From assembly GCA_020851565.1 (NCBI GenBank), contig JADZCN010000120.1, positions 1-64,000 of the forward strand: a stretch of 64,000 bases of DNA. Direction: 5' to 3'. Made by a program: the position numbers and the translations under genes. Numbering within the stretch: position 1 is the stretch's first letter; each line of letters opens with the position of its first letter. Shown in pieces: positions 27,209-36,513 of the stretch. Below the pieces are notes generated by a model. It saw only the letters and a list, made by a program, of their open reading frames with translations. It was not told the DNA's origin and did no database searches. The stretch comes from Acidobacteriota bacterium. GTDB taxonomy: Bacteria > Acidobacteriota > Vicinamibacteria > Vicinamibacterales > UBA2999.

Positions 27209-27254
27209 TTGGTGGGCCGCGCAGGGATCGAACCTGCGACCCTCTGCTTAAAAG
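27209..27254. repeat. attR-like 46-bp direct repeat overlapping the intact tRNA-Lys
   Basis: Identical to 19006-19051. Confidence 0.93.
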
Positions 27255-27284
27255 GCAGGTGCTCTACCACTGAGCTAGCGGCCC
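27210..27284 (-). tRNA. tRNA-Lys (anticodon TTT)
   Basis: 7-bp acceptor stem GGGCCGC/GCGGCCC, loop CTTTTAA, TTCGATCC T-arm, encoded CCA. Confidence 0.95.
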
Positions 27285-27301
27285 CTCGGTTGATTTTACA
27301 G

Positions 27302-27357
27302 GTCTTGGGGGCTTGAGGTCTTGGGGCTTGGGGCTTGGGGCTTGGGGCTTGGGGGGC
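27302..27357. repeat. CTTGGGG heptamer tandem array
   Basis: tcttggggcttggggcttggggcttggggcttgggggg. Confidence 0.9.
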
Positions 27358-27360
27358 CAG

Positions 27361-28062
27361 TTATCGCCCCAGCTTCCTCTGACGCTCCACCTGCAGGAGC
27401 TCGCGGGTTTCCTCGTGCTGGGCGTGCTCCAGCACCTGGTGGGGGTCGCCCTGCTCCACCACGCGGCCGCCGGCCAGGATCACCACACGCGAGGCGAAGT
27501 CGCGAACGAAGTCATCATCGTGCGAGGTCAGGAGCAGCGTCCGCCCGCTGGCGGCCAGCGCCTTCAGGACGTCGCCGAGGTCGTTGCGACGCGCGGGATC
27601 CAGCGAGGCCGTGGGCTCGTCGAGCAGCAGCAGCGGCGGGTCCACCGCCAGCGCGCGGGCGATGGCCACGCGCTGGGCTTCCCCGCCGGAGAGCTCGCGC
27701 GGGAGCGCGTGGGCGCGATGGCCGACGCCAAGCTCGCCGAGGAGCGCCTCGGCCCGCGCCTGTGCCTGGGCGCGCGTCTGGCGCTGCACGTGGACGGGCG
27801 CCAGGCACACGTTCTCCAGCGCGGTCAGGTGCTCGAAGAGGTAATGGAACTGGAAGACCATGCCCGCCTTCGGCACCTGGATCTCCCCGGCGTCGGCGCG
27901 CTCGAGGCCCGCGAGGATGCGCAGGACGGTCGTCTTGCCCGAGCCCGACAGGCCCATCAGTGCGACCACTTCCCCCGGCGCGGCGTCGAGGTCGATGCCG
28001 GCGAGGATCTGCCGGTCGCCACGCCACAGCCGCAGGCCGCGCACGCGGAGCGTCGTTGTCAC
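27361..28062 (-). CDS. Amino-acid ABC transporter ATP-binding protein
   Basis: 'ALMGLSGSGKTTVLRILAG', 'ELSGGEAQRVAIARALAVDPPLLLLDEPTASLD'; GTG start overlapping the permease stop. Confidence 0.88.
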   Translation of the reverse strand: MTTTLRVRGLRLWRGDRQILAGIDLDAAPGEVVALMGLSGSGKTTVLRILAGLERADAGEIQVPKAGMVFQFHYLFEHLTALENVCLAPVHVQRQTRAQAQARAEALLGELGVGHRAHALPRELSGGEAQRVAIARALAVDPPLLLLDEPTASLDPARRNDLGDVLKALAASGRTLLLTSHDDDFVRDFASRVVILAGGRVVEQGDPHQVLEHAQHEETRELLQVERQRKLGR

Positions 28063-29546
28063 GGCGTGGCCACCTTCCAGCGGTCCTCGAGCCTTCGCGC
28101 GAGGTGCGACAGCGGCAGCGACATCGCCAGGTAGAGCGCGGCACAGAGCAGGCCCGGCACCAGCCAGCTGCCGATGTTGGTGGCGAAGATCTGCGTCTGC
28201 TTGGTGAGTTCGACCACTGTCAGCACCGACACGAGCGACGAGTCCTTGAGCAGCGCGACGAAGTCGTTGGTCATCGGCGCCAGCGCGAGGCGGAAGGCCT
28301 GTGGTGCGCGCACCAGCCGCAGGGTCTGCAGCCGCGTGAGCCCGAGGATCCGCGCGGCCTCGAGTTGCCCGCGCGGTACGGCCTCGAGAGCACTCCGGTA
28401 GATCTCGCTCTCGTAGGCGGCGTAGTTCAGCCCCAGCCCCACCAGCGCCGCAATGAACGCCGGCAGCCGCACCATGCCCGCCAGGCCGTAGTAGATGACG
28501 AAGAGCTGCAGCAGCACGGGCGTGCCGCGCATCACCTCGACGTAGACGGTGAGCACCGCGCGTGTCAGCGGATCCCCGTAGACACGGCCGGTGGCGATGA
28601 AGACCCCCAGCACGACGGCGAGGAGCATCGCGGCACAGGAGAGCACCAAAGTCAGCACCGCGGCGCTCAGCAGCGAGGGCAGGTAGCGCGGGAGCGCCTC
28701 CCAGGCGCGCGCGACGCTGCCGAGCGGCGCGCCGCCGGTGGCACCAGGCGCGTCCGAGCCCTCCGCCGCCAGCACGCGGGCGTAGAGCGCCGGCTGGTCT
28801 TCGGTCCAGCAGTCCCACTTGCGGAAGATGCGCTCGAGCGTGCCGTCCCGCATGGCGGCCCGGAGGATCGCGTCCACCTGGTCCCGGAGATCCGTCCGCT
28901 CCGGGGCGGCGATGATGATGTAGTGCCCCACCGCCACGGCCTCGGGATGCGTGACGAGGCCCGTGTTGCGGCGCATCGCGCGCTCGGCCAGCACGTGGTC
29001 CAGCAGCACGGCGTCCACGCGCCCCAGCAGCAGATCCGAGTACGGGTGGACGTCGTCGTCGTAGGACACGGCGGTGAGGCCGTGTTCCCCCTCGGCCTCG
29101 AGCAGGATGTCGTAGGCCATCGTCCCGCCCAGCGTGGCGACGCGCCGCCCGCGCAGGTCGGCGAGCGACCGGAACCGCTCCCGATCGCCCTCGCGGACCG
29201 TGATGACCTCGCGGAACTCGTAGTACGGCACGCTCGCGGCGACCGACGCGCGTCGGCCGGGCGAGTCCTCGATGCCGCTCAGGCCGATGTCGAAATCGCC
29301 GCGACGGGCCGACTGGTCCAGCGAGGAGTAGGCAATCTGGACGAACTGGGCGGGACGGCCCAGCTCCGCGGCGATGTGCTCCGCAATCTCGACGTCGAAG
29401 CCGATCATCTTCGCCGGGTCGGCCGGGTCGGCCTCCACGAACGGGGCGCCGCCCTCTGAGTCGCCCCCCCAGCGGAGCGGCGGTTGCGCGACCGCCGGGA
29501 CGGCCGTGCACAGCAGCAGCAATGCGAGAAGCGCGAGGCGGATCAA
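28059..29546 (-). CDS. Amino-acid ABC transporter: fused periplasmic substrate-binding domain and permease
   Basis: SBP 'ADPAKMIGFDVEIAEHIAAELG' followed by HisM-like permease 'VEVMRGTPVLLQLFVIYYGLAGM'; TTG start inferred. Confidence 0.82.
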   Translation of the reverse strand: MIRLALLALLLLCTAVPAVAQPPLRWGGDSEGGAPFVEADPADPAKMIGFDVEIAEHIAAELGRPAQFVQIAYSSLDQSARRGDFDIGLSGIEDSPGRRASVAASVPYYEFREVITVREGDRERFRSLADLRGRRVATLGGTMAYDILLEAEGEHGLTAVSYDDDVHPYSDLLLGRVDAVLLDHVLAERAMRRNTGLVTHPEAVAVGHYIIIAAPERTDLRDQVDAILRAAMRDGTLERIFRKWDCWTEDQPALYARVLAAEGSDAPGATGGAPLGSVARAWEALPRYLPSLLSAAVLTLVLSCAAMLLAVVLGVFIATGRVYGDPLTRAVLTVYVEVMRGTPVLLQLFVIYYGLAGMVRLPAFIAALVGLGLNYAAYESEIYRSALEAVPRGQLEAARILGLTRLQTLRLVRAPQAFRLALAPMTNDFVALLKDSSLVSVLTVVELTKQTQIFATNIGSWLVPGLLCAALYLAMSLPLSHLARRLEDRWKVATP

Positions 29547-29562
29547 CGCCGACAGTATAGGG

Positions 29563-30789
29563 TCAGACCAGCGCGTCGCGATCGCGCACGCCGAGCAGGT
29601 AGAGGATGCCGTCCAGTCCCATCGTCGAGATGGACTGCCGCGCGCTCTGCCGGACCAGCGGCTTGGCGCGGAACGCGATGCCCAGCCCTGCGAGGCGCAG
29701 CATCGGCAGATCGTTGGCGCCGTCGCCCACGGCGATGACCTGCTCCATGCTGAGGCCCTCGGCGCGGGCAATCTCGGCAAGATGGCGGGCCTTGCGGGCG
29801 CCGTCCACGATATCGCCGCGCACCTGGCCCGTCACGATGCCGTCGACGATGTCCAGCTCGTTGGCGTGCAGGTAGTCGATACCCAGCCGGCGCTGCAGCT
29901 CGCGGCCGACGAAGGTGAACCCTCCCGACAGGATGGCGGTCTTATAGCCGAGCCGCCGCAGCGTGGATGTCAGCCGCTCGGCCCCGTCCATCAGCGGCAC
30001 CATGTCCACCACCTGCCGGAGCGCCGACGCCGGAAGCCCCTTCAACAGCGAGACGCGCTTCCGGAAGCTCGCCTGGAAGTCCAGCTCGCCGCGCATGGCC
30101 GACTCGGTGATGGCCTGCACCTGCGCGCCGACGCCCGCCAGTTTCGCCAGCTCGTCGATCACCTCGGCATTGATGAGCGTCGAGTCCATGTCGAAGGCCA
30201 CGAGCCGCCGGTTGCGCCGGTACACGTTGTCGTGCTGGAAGGCGATGTCCACGTCGTGCTGGTGGGTCAGCTCCAGCAGCGCTGCCCGCATCTCGTCCTC
30301 GCTGCCGAGGTCGCCCGACGCAGCCAGCTCGACGCAGACGCGGCCCGCGGAGCCCGTGTCGAGCGGGGTGCGTCCCGACAGCCGCTCGATGCGGTCGATG
30401 TTGAGGCCCGCCTTCAGGATGATGCCGCTCACGTCCGCCAGCTGCGCGGCCGTGAGCGCCGGGCCGAGGACGCTGACCAGGTATCGGCCCTTCCCCTGCG
30501 TGCCCACCCACGCCTGGTACTCGTCGCCGGTGATGGCGCTGAACCGGATCTGGACGCCCAGCTCGTGTGCCTTCAGTAGCAGCTCCGTGAGCAGCGACGA
30601 GGACTTCATCTCGTCGGTGAGCTCCACCAGGATGCCGAGCGCGAGCGCGTCGTGGATGACGGCCTGGCCGATGTCCAGGATGCGCGCGCCGGATCGCGCG
30701 AGGATGCTCGTCAGCGCGTGGGTGACGCCAGGGGCGTCGTGGCCGGTAATGTCGATGTGCAGGACACGGGATTCAGGCAGCGTGGGCAT
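29563..30789 (-). CDS. serB: Phosphoserine phosphatase with N-terminal ACT-like domains
   Basis: 'LVAFDMDSTLINAEVIDELAKLAG', 'AILSGGFTFVGRELQRRLGIDYLHANELDI', 'VIAVGDGANDLPML'. Confidence 0.93.
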   Translation of the reverse strand: MPTLPESRVLHIDITGHDAPGVTHALTSILARSGARILDIGQAVIHDALALGILVELTDEMKSSSLLTELLLKAHELGVQIRFSAITGDEYQAWVGTQGKGRYLVSVLGPALTAAQLADVSGIILKAGLNIDRIERLSGRTPLDTGSAGRVCVELAASGDLGSEDEMRAALLELTHQHDVDIAFQHDNVYRRNRRLVAFDMDSTLINAEVIDELAKLAGVGAQVQAITESAMRGELDFQASFRKRVSLLKGLPASALRQVVDMVPLMDGAERLTSTLRRLGYKTAILSGGFTFVGRELQRRLGIDYLHANELDIVDGIVTGQVRGDIVDGARKARHLAEIARAEGLSMEQVIAVGDGANDLPMLRLAGLGIAFRAKPLVRQSARQSISTMGLDGILYLLGVRDRDALV

Positions 30790-30837
30790 GCGAACAGGAA
30801 ATTATCCCCCATTCGCGCCGCCGGCCCTCGCCGCGAG

Positions 30838-31755
30838 CTATTGCGGCAGCACGCGTGCCCCGGTGAGGAACCGGCGATAGCTCGCGTACTCGGTGACGGT
30901 GCGCAGCCGTGGCTGCCCCGATCCGCGCGTGATGCGCAGCTGCGTGGACGAGACCGGCAGCACCAGCGTTTCTTCCGGGTCCGTGAACGTGATGGGCTTG
31001 AAGCGGATGGAGGTGTCCATGCGCTCGAGCGTGAGGTGAGGCTCGACGTTGGCGCGCCGCGCGATGCGCCGGGGCATGGGAACCTCGACCAGTCCCGACA
31101 GGCCCTGATCCAGCCGCAGCACTTCGTGCGTGTCGGGGTCGAGCCAGATCCGACCACGGACGCCCCCTTCCACGTTGTAGCTGATGCAGTCCTCGTTGCC
31201 CTCGACCTCGCTCACCTCGACGGCAACCGGCGTGGTGAGCCGGTAGTCGACGACGAGAACGACGCGGCCGTCGATCTTCTGGGGCCTGGCCAGCGAGAAC
31301 ACGTAGTCGCGCCGCTGCTCGGGCAGCAGCATCGAGAGCGGTTGCGTTTCCGAGGCGTTCTGCTCGGGCGTGGTGCAGTTGTCGTAGTCGTTCTTCCGCG
31401 GCAGGTGCCCGTTCACCGTCAGCACCTGGCGGAGTGTCTTCGCCTCGACCGGCTGGACCGAATCGAGCAGCGGATCCCACGAGAGGCGGAGCTCCGATTC
31501 GACGACGCGCGCGAAGCCGTCGGCGGTGAGCCCGGAGTTGAGTGGCTGGAGGCGGACCGTCTCGACGCAGATGAGGCTCTGCGCACGCGCGAAGTAGTCG
31601 GCCACCTTCTCGCCGGCGCGCGCGAGGATGGTGCCAAGCTCCACGGCCCCCTCGCGTGGCTGGGCGCCCACGGCGACGACGGAGGCGCCCGCGAGCACCG
31701 CCACCATCGCACCGACGCGCACACCCAGACGTCGCATCGCGCGGATTATAGCCAC
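30838..31755 (-). CDS. Secreted hypothetical protein
   Basis: Complete ORF with signal-like N-terminus. Confidence 0.65.
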   Translation of the reverse strand: MAIIRAMRRLGVRVGAMVAVLAGASVVAVGAQPREGAVELGTILARAGEKVADYFARAQSLICVETVRLQPLNSGLTADGFARVVESELRLSWDPLLDSVQPVEAKTLRQVLTVNGHLPRKNDYDNCTTPEQNASETQPLSMLLPEQRRDYVFSLARPQKIDGRVVLVVDYRLTTPVAVEVSEVEGNEDCISYNVEGGVRGRIWLDPDTHEVLRLDQGLSGLVEVPMPRRIARRANVEPHLTLERMDTSIRFKPITFTDPEETLVLPVSSTQLRITRGSGQPRLRTVTEYASYRRFLTGARVLPQ

Positions 31756-31867
31756 CGGGCCGGCGCATTCAAGTGTCTTTCAGCGCCGCGCGCGGACGCG
31801 CCGCCGAGTTGTCTCCGGATGTCACGTAATGCTGGCCGTCGAGGGCGAATCGGCGCATAATCCGCGC

Positions 31868-33100
31868 ATGTCACTGCCTCCCTCCTCGCGACGTGCTTTC
31901 CTGGCGGCCACGGGTGCCGCTGCCGCATCCGTGTGGATACCGCGTCCCGTGAAGGGGTACTCCCCCGCCGAGATTCGAGCCGTGAACCTCGACGACGTCG
32001 GGATTTCGAAGTGGGAGATCGATACGCCCGCGCTCTGCGTGGATCTCGACCGCCTCGAGCGGAACATCGCGAAGATGCAGGCCGCCGTGAAGAAGAACGG
32101 GATTGCCACGCGGCCACATGCCAAGACCCACAAGACCGCGGCCATCGCGCGCCTGCAGCTGGCCGCGGGCGCCATCGGCATCTGCACGGCGAAGCTGGGC
32201 GAGGCCGAGGCGCTCTTCGCCGCGGGCATCGAGCCGATCTGCATGACCACCAGCAACCTGTCGCCTCGAAAGATTCGGCGCGCCATGCAGTTGAGGAAGG
32301 CGAACCGGCAGTTCATCCAGGCCGTGGACGAGCCACAGAACGCGCGGGACCTCTCGGCGGCGGCGCGCGAGGCCGGCGTCACCGCCGACATCGTCGTGGA
32401 CGTGGCCGTCGGCACGCGCAGCGGCATCCCGCCGGGCGACGGCGCCGTGGCGTTGGCGAAGCTGGTGGACACGCTGCCGAACCTGACGCTGCGCGGCCTG
32501 CTCTCCTATGACGGCGGTGCGCAGCACGTCAACGGCTTCGCCGCGCGCAAGGAGCGCGCGCTGAAGGGCCTGGAGGGAAACGTCGAGACGCGCGAGGCGA
32601 TGAAGCGGGCTGGTCTCTCCACCGAGATCTTCAGCGGCGGAGGGACCGGCACCTACAGCGTGCAGCACCTCACGCCCGGCTTCACCGACGTGCAGGTCGG
32701 CAGCTACGTCTTCATGGACATGCAGTACCTGGCCATCGGCAGCGAGGACGGCGACGCCGTCTACAAGGACTTCGATCCGTCGCTCACCGTGGTGGCGACC
32801 GTGCTGAACAACCGCTTTCCGGGCCGGCTCACCACCGACGCCGGTGCGAAAGCACTCACCCTCAACGTGCCCCGCCCCGGCGTCGTGGGCGAGCCCGGCA
32901 TGGACTACAACCCGGGCTCGGACGAGTTCGGCGTCATCACCTTCACCGAGGCGCGGCGCACGTACAAGATGGGCGACCGCATCGAGATGATCGTCCCCCA
33001 CTGCGACCCAGTGGTGAACCTCTACGACCAGATGTACGGCATCCGCGGCGACAAGGTCGAGGTGGTGTGGCCCGTGACCGCGCGAGGCAAGTCGCAGTAG
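31868..33100 (+). CDS. DSD1/D-threonine-aldolase-like PLP enzyme with Tat-type signal
   Basis: 'SSRRAFLAATGAAAASVW'; 'TPALCVDLDRLERNIAKM...TRPHAKTHK'; metal-site-like 'VPHCDPVVNLYD'. Confidence 0.85.
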   Translation: MSLPPSSRRAFLAATGAAAASVWIPRPVKGYSPAEIRAVNLDDVGISKWEIDTPALCVDLDRLERNIAKMQAAVKKNGIATRPHAKTHKTAAIARLQLAAGAIGICTAKLGEAEALFAAGIEPICMTTSNLSPRKIRRAMQLRKANRQFIQAVDEPQNARDLSAAAREAGVTADIVVDVAVGTRSGIPPGDGAVALAKLVDTLPNLTLRGLLSYDGGAQHVNGFAARKERALKGLEGNVETREAMKRAGLSTEIFSGGGTGTYSVQHLTPGFTDVQVGSYVFMDMQYLAIGSEDGDAVYKDFDPSLTVVATVLNNRFPGRLTTDAGAKALTLNVPRPGVVGEPGMDYNPGSDEFGVITFTEARRTYKMGDRIEMIVPHCDPVVNLYDQMYGIRGDKVEVVWPVTARGKSQ

Positions 33101-33177
33101 CGCCTCGCCAGCGGGGTGAGAAGCACGGGAATCCGGCTGCGCGGCCGCGCGCCTCTCGAATTCGTGCCTGATTCCGG

Positions 33178-33224
33178 CCGCCTCCGGGTGGCAGGGCTGA
33201 TGCATTGCCCTCATCCGGAGGCGG
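33178..33224 (+). promoter_or_regulatory. Hairpin overlapping the Shine-Dalgarno of the following gene
   Basis: CCGCCTCCGGGTGGCAGGGC-loop-GCCCTCATCCGGAGGCGG, ATG at 33229. Confidence 0.6.
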
Positions 33225-33228
33225 TCAT

Positions 33229-33855
33229 ATGGCTCGACTCATCACCACCCTGCTCGCGCTGGCCCTGGCGGCCGTGCCCGGGCTGGCCACCGCGCAGACC
33301 TTTGACGGGGGCGTCAAGGGCGGTGCGTCCTTCGCCGACGTCCCGACACTCGCGGAGGACCTCGAAGATGCCGGGGCCACGGATCTCGAGTGGCGCTGGG
33401 GCCGGGTCCTCGGCGGCTTCATCGCTATTGGCCTGACGGACAACCTGGCGTTCCAACCCGAGCTCCTGTGGACCCAGAAAGGGTTGAAGGGCCAGGATCC
33501 GCTTCTCGACACCGAGCTCAGGCTCGAGCTGGATTACTTCCAGATCCCGCTGCTCGCCCGGTTCGGGCCCGAAGATGGCCGCGGCTTCCACGTGCTCGCG
33601 GGCCCGTCCATCAACTTCCTGAGCGAGGCGCACGCCTATGAGGTGGGCGCTTTCAGCGGAGACGAGGACATCCAGGACGAGACCGAGGCCGTCGACATCG
33701 GCCTGGTCGTGGGCCTGGGCTACTACGGCCGCCTGCTGCTGGTCGAAGGCCGCTTCGAGGAGGGCCTGAGGAACGTGGCGAAGTTCCCGGAGGGTGACGA
33801 GAACTATCGCAACCGGGCGTTCATGATCCTGGGCGGCATCCGGTTCGGTCGGTAG
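33229..33855 (+). CDS. Outer-membrane beta-barrel (porin-like) protein
   Basis: Signal peptide, 'FQPELLWTQKGLKG' motif. Confidence 0.75.
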   Translation: MARLITTLLALALAAVPGLATAQTFDGGVKGGASFADVPTLAEDLEDAGATDLEWRWGRVLGGFIAIGLTDNLAFQPELLWTQKGLKGQDPLLDTELRLELDYFQIPLLARFGPEDGRGFHVLAGPSINFLSEAHAYEVGAFSGDEDIQDETEAVDIGLVVGLGYYGRLLLVEGRFEEGLRNVAKFPEGDENYRNRAFMILGGIRFGR

Positions 33856-33859
33856 GGGG

Positions 33860-34369
33860 CTACTTGACCCGCTCCCAGTAGAGGGACTGCGTCACCCGCT
33901 CGCCGTTCTTCAGCGACAGCGTCAGGCCGTTGCCGTCCGGCGAGAAGGCGAAATGACGCACCTGGTTCGAGCCGACCCATGCCGGGTTGGACGAGCCGGC
34001 CACGTGGTGCGTGACGATGCCCCTCGCCTCGTCCACGGTGAAGGGCCCGAAGTACCCGAGGTACCGGCGATACGCCGCCGCGCGATCCGCATCGGTAGCC
34101 GGCGGCTGCGCCGCCTTGTTGGACGAGTGCATCAGCTGCGCGGACATGTGGCCGGACGGGTCGTAGGTGATGCGTCCCACGTCGTACGCGCCCGGGCGCG
34201 AGGGACCCCCATCGGGATCCAGGATCTGGTAGGTGACCAGCTGCCAGGTCCCGACCAGTCGGTCGCGCGCTGTCCCGGACCGTGGCTGTGCGGCCGGCGC
34301 CGCGGCCCCGGACACGATCGCTACCAACGCCACCGTCGCCGTCAGGGTCCTGATGCACATGGGGCGCAT
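33860..34369 (-). CDS. Lipocalin-like domain protein (paralogue of 38124..38759)
   Basis: 'LVGTWQLVTYQILDPDGG...ITYDPSGHMSAQLM...YFGPFTVDEARGIVTHHV'. Confidence 0.8.
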   Translation of the reverse strand: MRPMCIRTLTATVALVAIVSGAAAPAAQPRSGTARDRLVGTWQLVTYQILDPDGGPSRPGAYDVGRITYDPSGHMSAQLMHSSNKAAQPPATDADRAAAYRRYLGYFGPFTVDEARGIVTHHVAGSSNPAWVGSNQVRHFAFSPDGNGLTLSLKNGERVTQSLYWERVK

Positions 34370-34432
34370 TCTACGCCGGTCGCGTGCCGTTCCAGCCTGG
34401 CTCCTCGCGCCTCGCCCTCACGGTCGCTGCGT

Positions 34433-35530
34433 TCAGTTGGACGCCGCCGGGAACCCCAGGAACTTGCCGTGCATGAACGTGACCCCGAACTGCAGGCGGT
34501 TGATGTTCTCCAGGAAGCTCGCGTTGTAGTAGTCCTGCCCCCGGTAGTAGCGCACGAACAGCCCCGCGCCGCCCCAGCCGCCCGGCAGGCACGCCGCCTC
34601 CGCCGAGGTCACCACGTTCTCGACCGACGACGCGGCGCCGCGGATGAAGGTCAGCGACAAGTCGGCCCAGGCGCGCCCGCACGTCACGCGGCGCAGAACC
34701 GGCGGCCGCCAGTTGCCCGCGATGACGTCGGCCGAGAGGCCCACCCGCGTCGGGCCATACAGGGGCCGGAGCGTATCGGAGATGGACCCGCCCAGGTACC
34801 CGCGCGGGTTCAGCTCGAGGCTCGCGCCCACGCCCCATTCGCGGCGCGTGATGGCGCGGACGTCCACGGGGTCGTCGCCGCGCGGATGGAGCCGGCGGTA
34901 CTGCACACCGACGCGGATGTAGTTCGTCGAGAAGCTGCCGTCCTTCCTGTTCACCGTCTCGGGCCGCGGCTCCGACGGCTCCTCGGGTACGCACTCATCG
35001 TCTACGCGCGCCTGATCGGTGAAGAGGCATCCGTCCTGCCCGTTCGAGTGATGACCGAAGGGGATGGCGCTCACCAGCCACATCTCGATGGGGCCCTCGA
35101 GAAATGCCACGGGCGAGTCCTCCCGGTCCGCGGTGGAGAGGTTCTTCAGCCAGGCGAGCTGTACCGTCCCCTTCGGCATGTAGGAGGGCGTCCGGACCGG
35201 GCTGGAGGTGGTGTCGAACATGCGCAGGCGTACCATGAACGTGCCGAACACCGAGAACGCGAACACGCGCGGCCGCTCGGGCCGCATCACGCGTTCCAGC
35301 TGGCGGCTCACGTTGTCCACGATGCGCACCTCGGGCGCCGTCTGCGCCTCGAAGACCAGGGCGCCGTCGGTGTGGTTGAACAGGTAGCTGCCGTCGGGAT
35401 CGAACGACACCTTCTCGTCGGCGAGGAACGTGAAGGAGCCCACGCGCGGGAACGCGTCGGCGTCTTGCGCCTTCGCCGCCGGGGCGAGGGCCAGCAGGAT
35501 CGCGATGAGGGCGAGGAGTCTCGTGGCCAT
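34433..35530 (-). CDS. Secreted hypothetical protein
   Basis: Signal-like N-terminus, complete ORF. Confidence 0.65.
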   Translation of the reverse strand: MATRLLALIAILLALAPAAKAQDADAFPRVGSFTFLADEKVSFDPDGSYLFNHTDGALVFEAQTAPEVRIVDNVSRQLERVMRPERPRVFAFSVFGTFMVRLRMFDTTSSPVRTPSYMPKGTVQLAWLKNLSTADREDSPVAFLEGPIEMWLVSAIPFGHHSNGQDGCLFTDQARVDDECVPEEPSEPRPETVNRKDGSFSTNYIRVGVQYRRLHPRGDDPVDVRAITRREWGVGASLELNPRGYLGGSISDTLRPLYGPTRVGLSADVIAGNWRPPVLRRVTCGRAWADLSLTFIRGAASSVENVVTSAEAACLPGGWGGAGLFVRYYRGQDYYNASFLENINRLQFGVTFMHGKFLGFPAASN

Positions 35531-35533
35531 GGC

Positions 35534-35848
35534 TCACGCCTCGATGATCTGCCGGGCCAGCTCGTGGTTGTGCTCGACCCGGATCCTGATGGGGTCGTTG
35601 CGCGAGCGGAGCGAGAACGTGTAGTTGAACTGGCCGTCGAGGTCCGTGCGGAGCCGGTTCAGGCGACTGTTGGTGGCCTCGAAGTCGTTCAGGTTGGCAA
35701 TCTCGCAAATGAGCGAGTCCTGGAGCAGGGGGCAGCGCTTGCGCTCGGCCCCGCCCGGCTTCAGGGCGAACGAGTCCAGGACCTCCAGGAGCACATCCTC
35801 CACGGGACGCGTGCCCGGCACCAGCTCGAACGAGAACTCGGCGTACAT
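35534..35848 (-). CDS. Hypothetical protein
   Basis: 'MYAEFSFELVPGTRPVEDVLLEVLDSF'; inner ATG at 35848. Confidence 0.55.
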   Translation of the reverse strand: MYAEFSFELVPGTRPVEDVLLEVLDSFALKPGGAERKRCPLLQDSLICEIANLNDFEATNSRLNRLRTDLDGQFNYTFSLRSRNDPIRIRVEHNHELARQIIEA

Positions 35849-36114
35849 GGGATCCCCCCGTCGTGACGGCTGGTGGGGGTCCAGCCACCTCACTGGTGTG
35901 CGATTGGCGGCTGGCGTTTCACGCCGCCGGATGCCTGATGAGACGGCCGTCGGTCGAGGATTCCCGGTCGCGCCAGTGACAACCCTGTAGGCGGAGCGAC
36001 AATTCCGTATCTGCTATCCTGCCACCGCGCCCGTGATCCGGGCGATTGTCGGACAACTGCTGACGGAGATCGCACGGCCTGGAGTTTGCCTAGGGCCTCG
36101 GCACGGAGGAGTGG

Positions 36115-36453
36115 ATGAGCAACGGTCAGTCGATTGTGATCAAGGGAGATATCTCAGGCAGCGAGGATCTGGTCATCGCCGGCCGCGTGGAAGGCAGCAT
36201 CACGCTGGATGGCCGTGCGCTGACGCTGGCCCCGGGCGCCACGGTGGTTGGCACCATTTCCGCCGCCTCCGTCGTCGTCTCGGGAACCGTGGAGGGCAGC
36301 GTCGAGGCCGGCGAGCGGCTCGAGGTGAAGGACACCGCGGTCATCGAGGGCGACCTGAGCACGCCTGCGCTGGTGGTGGCCGATGGAGCTCATTTGAACG
36401 CGACCATCGAGATGCCGGCCCGCACGGGCTCGAAGCTGGCCGGCGTCGCCTGA
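36115..36453 (+). CDS. Bactofilin (polymer-forming cytoskeletal protein)
   Basis: 'SIVIKGDISGSEDLVIAGRVEGSITLDGRALTLAPGATVVGTISAASVVVSGTVEGSV' right-handed repeat pattern. Confidence 0.92.
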   Translation: MSNGQSIVIKGDISGSEDLVIAGRVEGSITLDGRALTLAPGATVVGTISAASVVVSGTVEGSVEAGERLEVKDTAVIEGDLSTPALVVADGAHLNATIEMPARTGSKLAGVA

Positions 36454-36485
36454 CGCCGCTGGCGGCAATTCCGGCCAGGTGCGAT

Positions 36486-36513
36486 CGCCTTCGGACGTCA
36501 GCGTCCGAAGGCG
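36486..36513. terminator. Candidate bidirectional terminator hairpin
   Basis: cgccttcggacg-tcag-cgtccgaaggcg, 12-bp perfect stem containing the end of the minus-strand gene. Confidence 0.6.

Larger units (their letters stand above)
19006..27254. mobile_element. tRNA-Lys-integrated genomic island (candidate phage satellite/IME), about 8.2 kb
   Basis: 46-bp direct repeats at both ends, int at one end, xis-like HTH, rep-like HTH with iterons, serine recombinase. Confidence 0.88.

Noticed and set aside
19006-27254. Complete prophage
   Set aside because: Too small, and no recognisable portal, capsid, tail, lysis or large terminase genes.
27321-29459. 712-aa plus-strand ORF
   Set aside because: Antisense shadow of ABC transporter genes on the minus strand.
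33953-35866. 637-aa plus-strand ORF
   Set aside because: Antisense shadow of three minus-strand genes.
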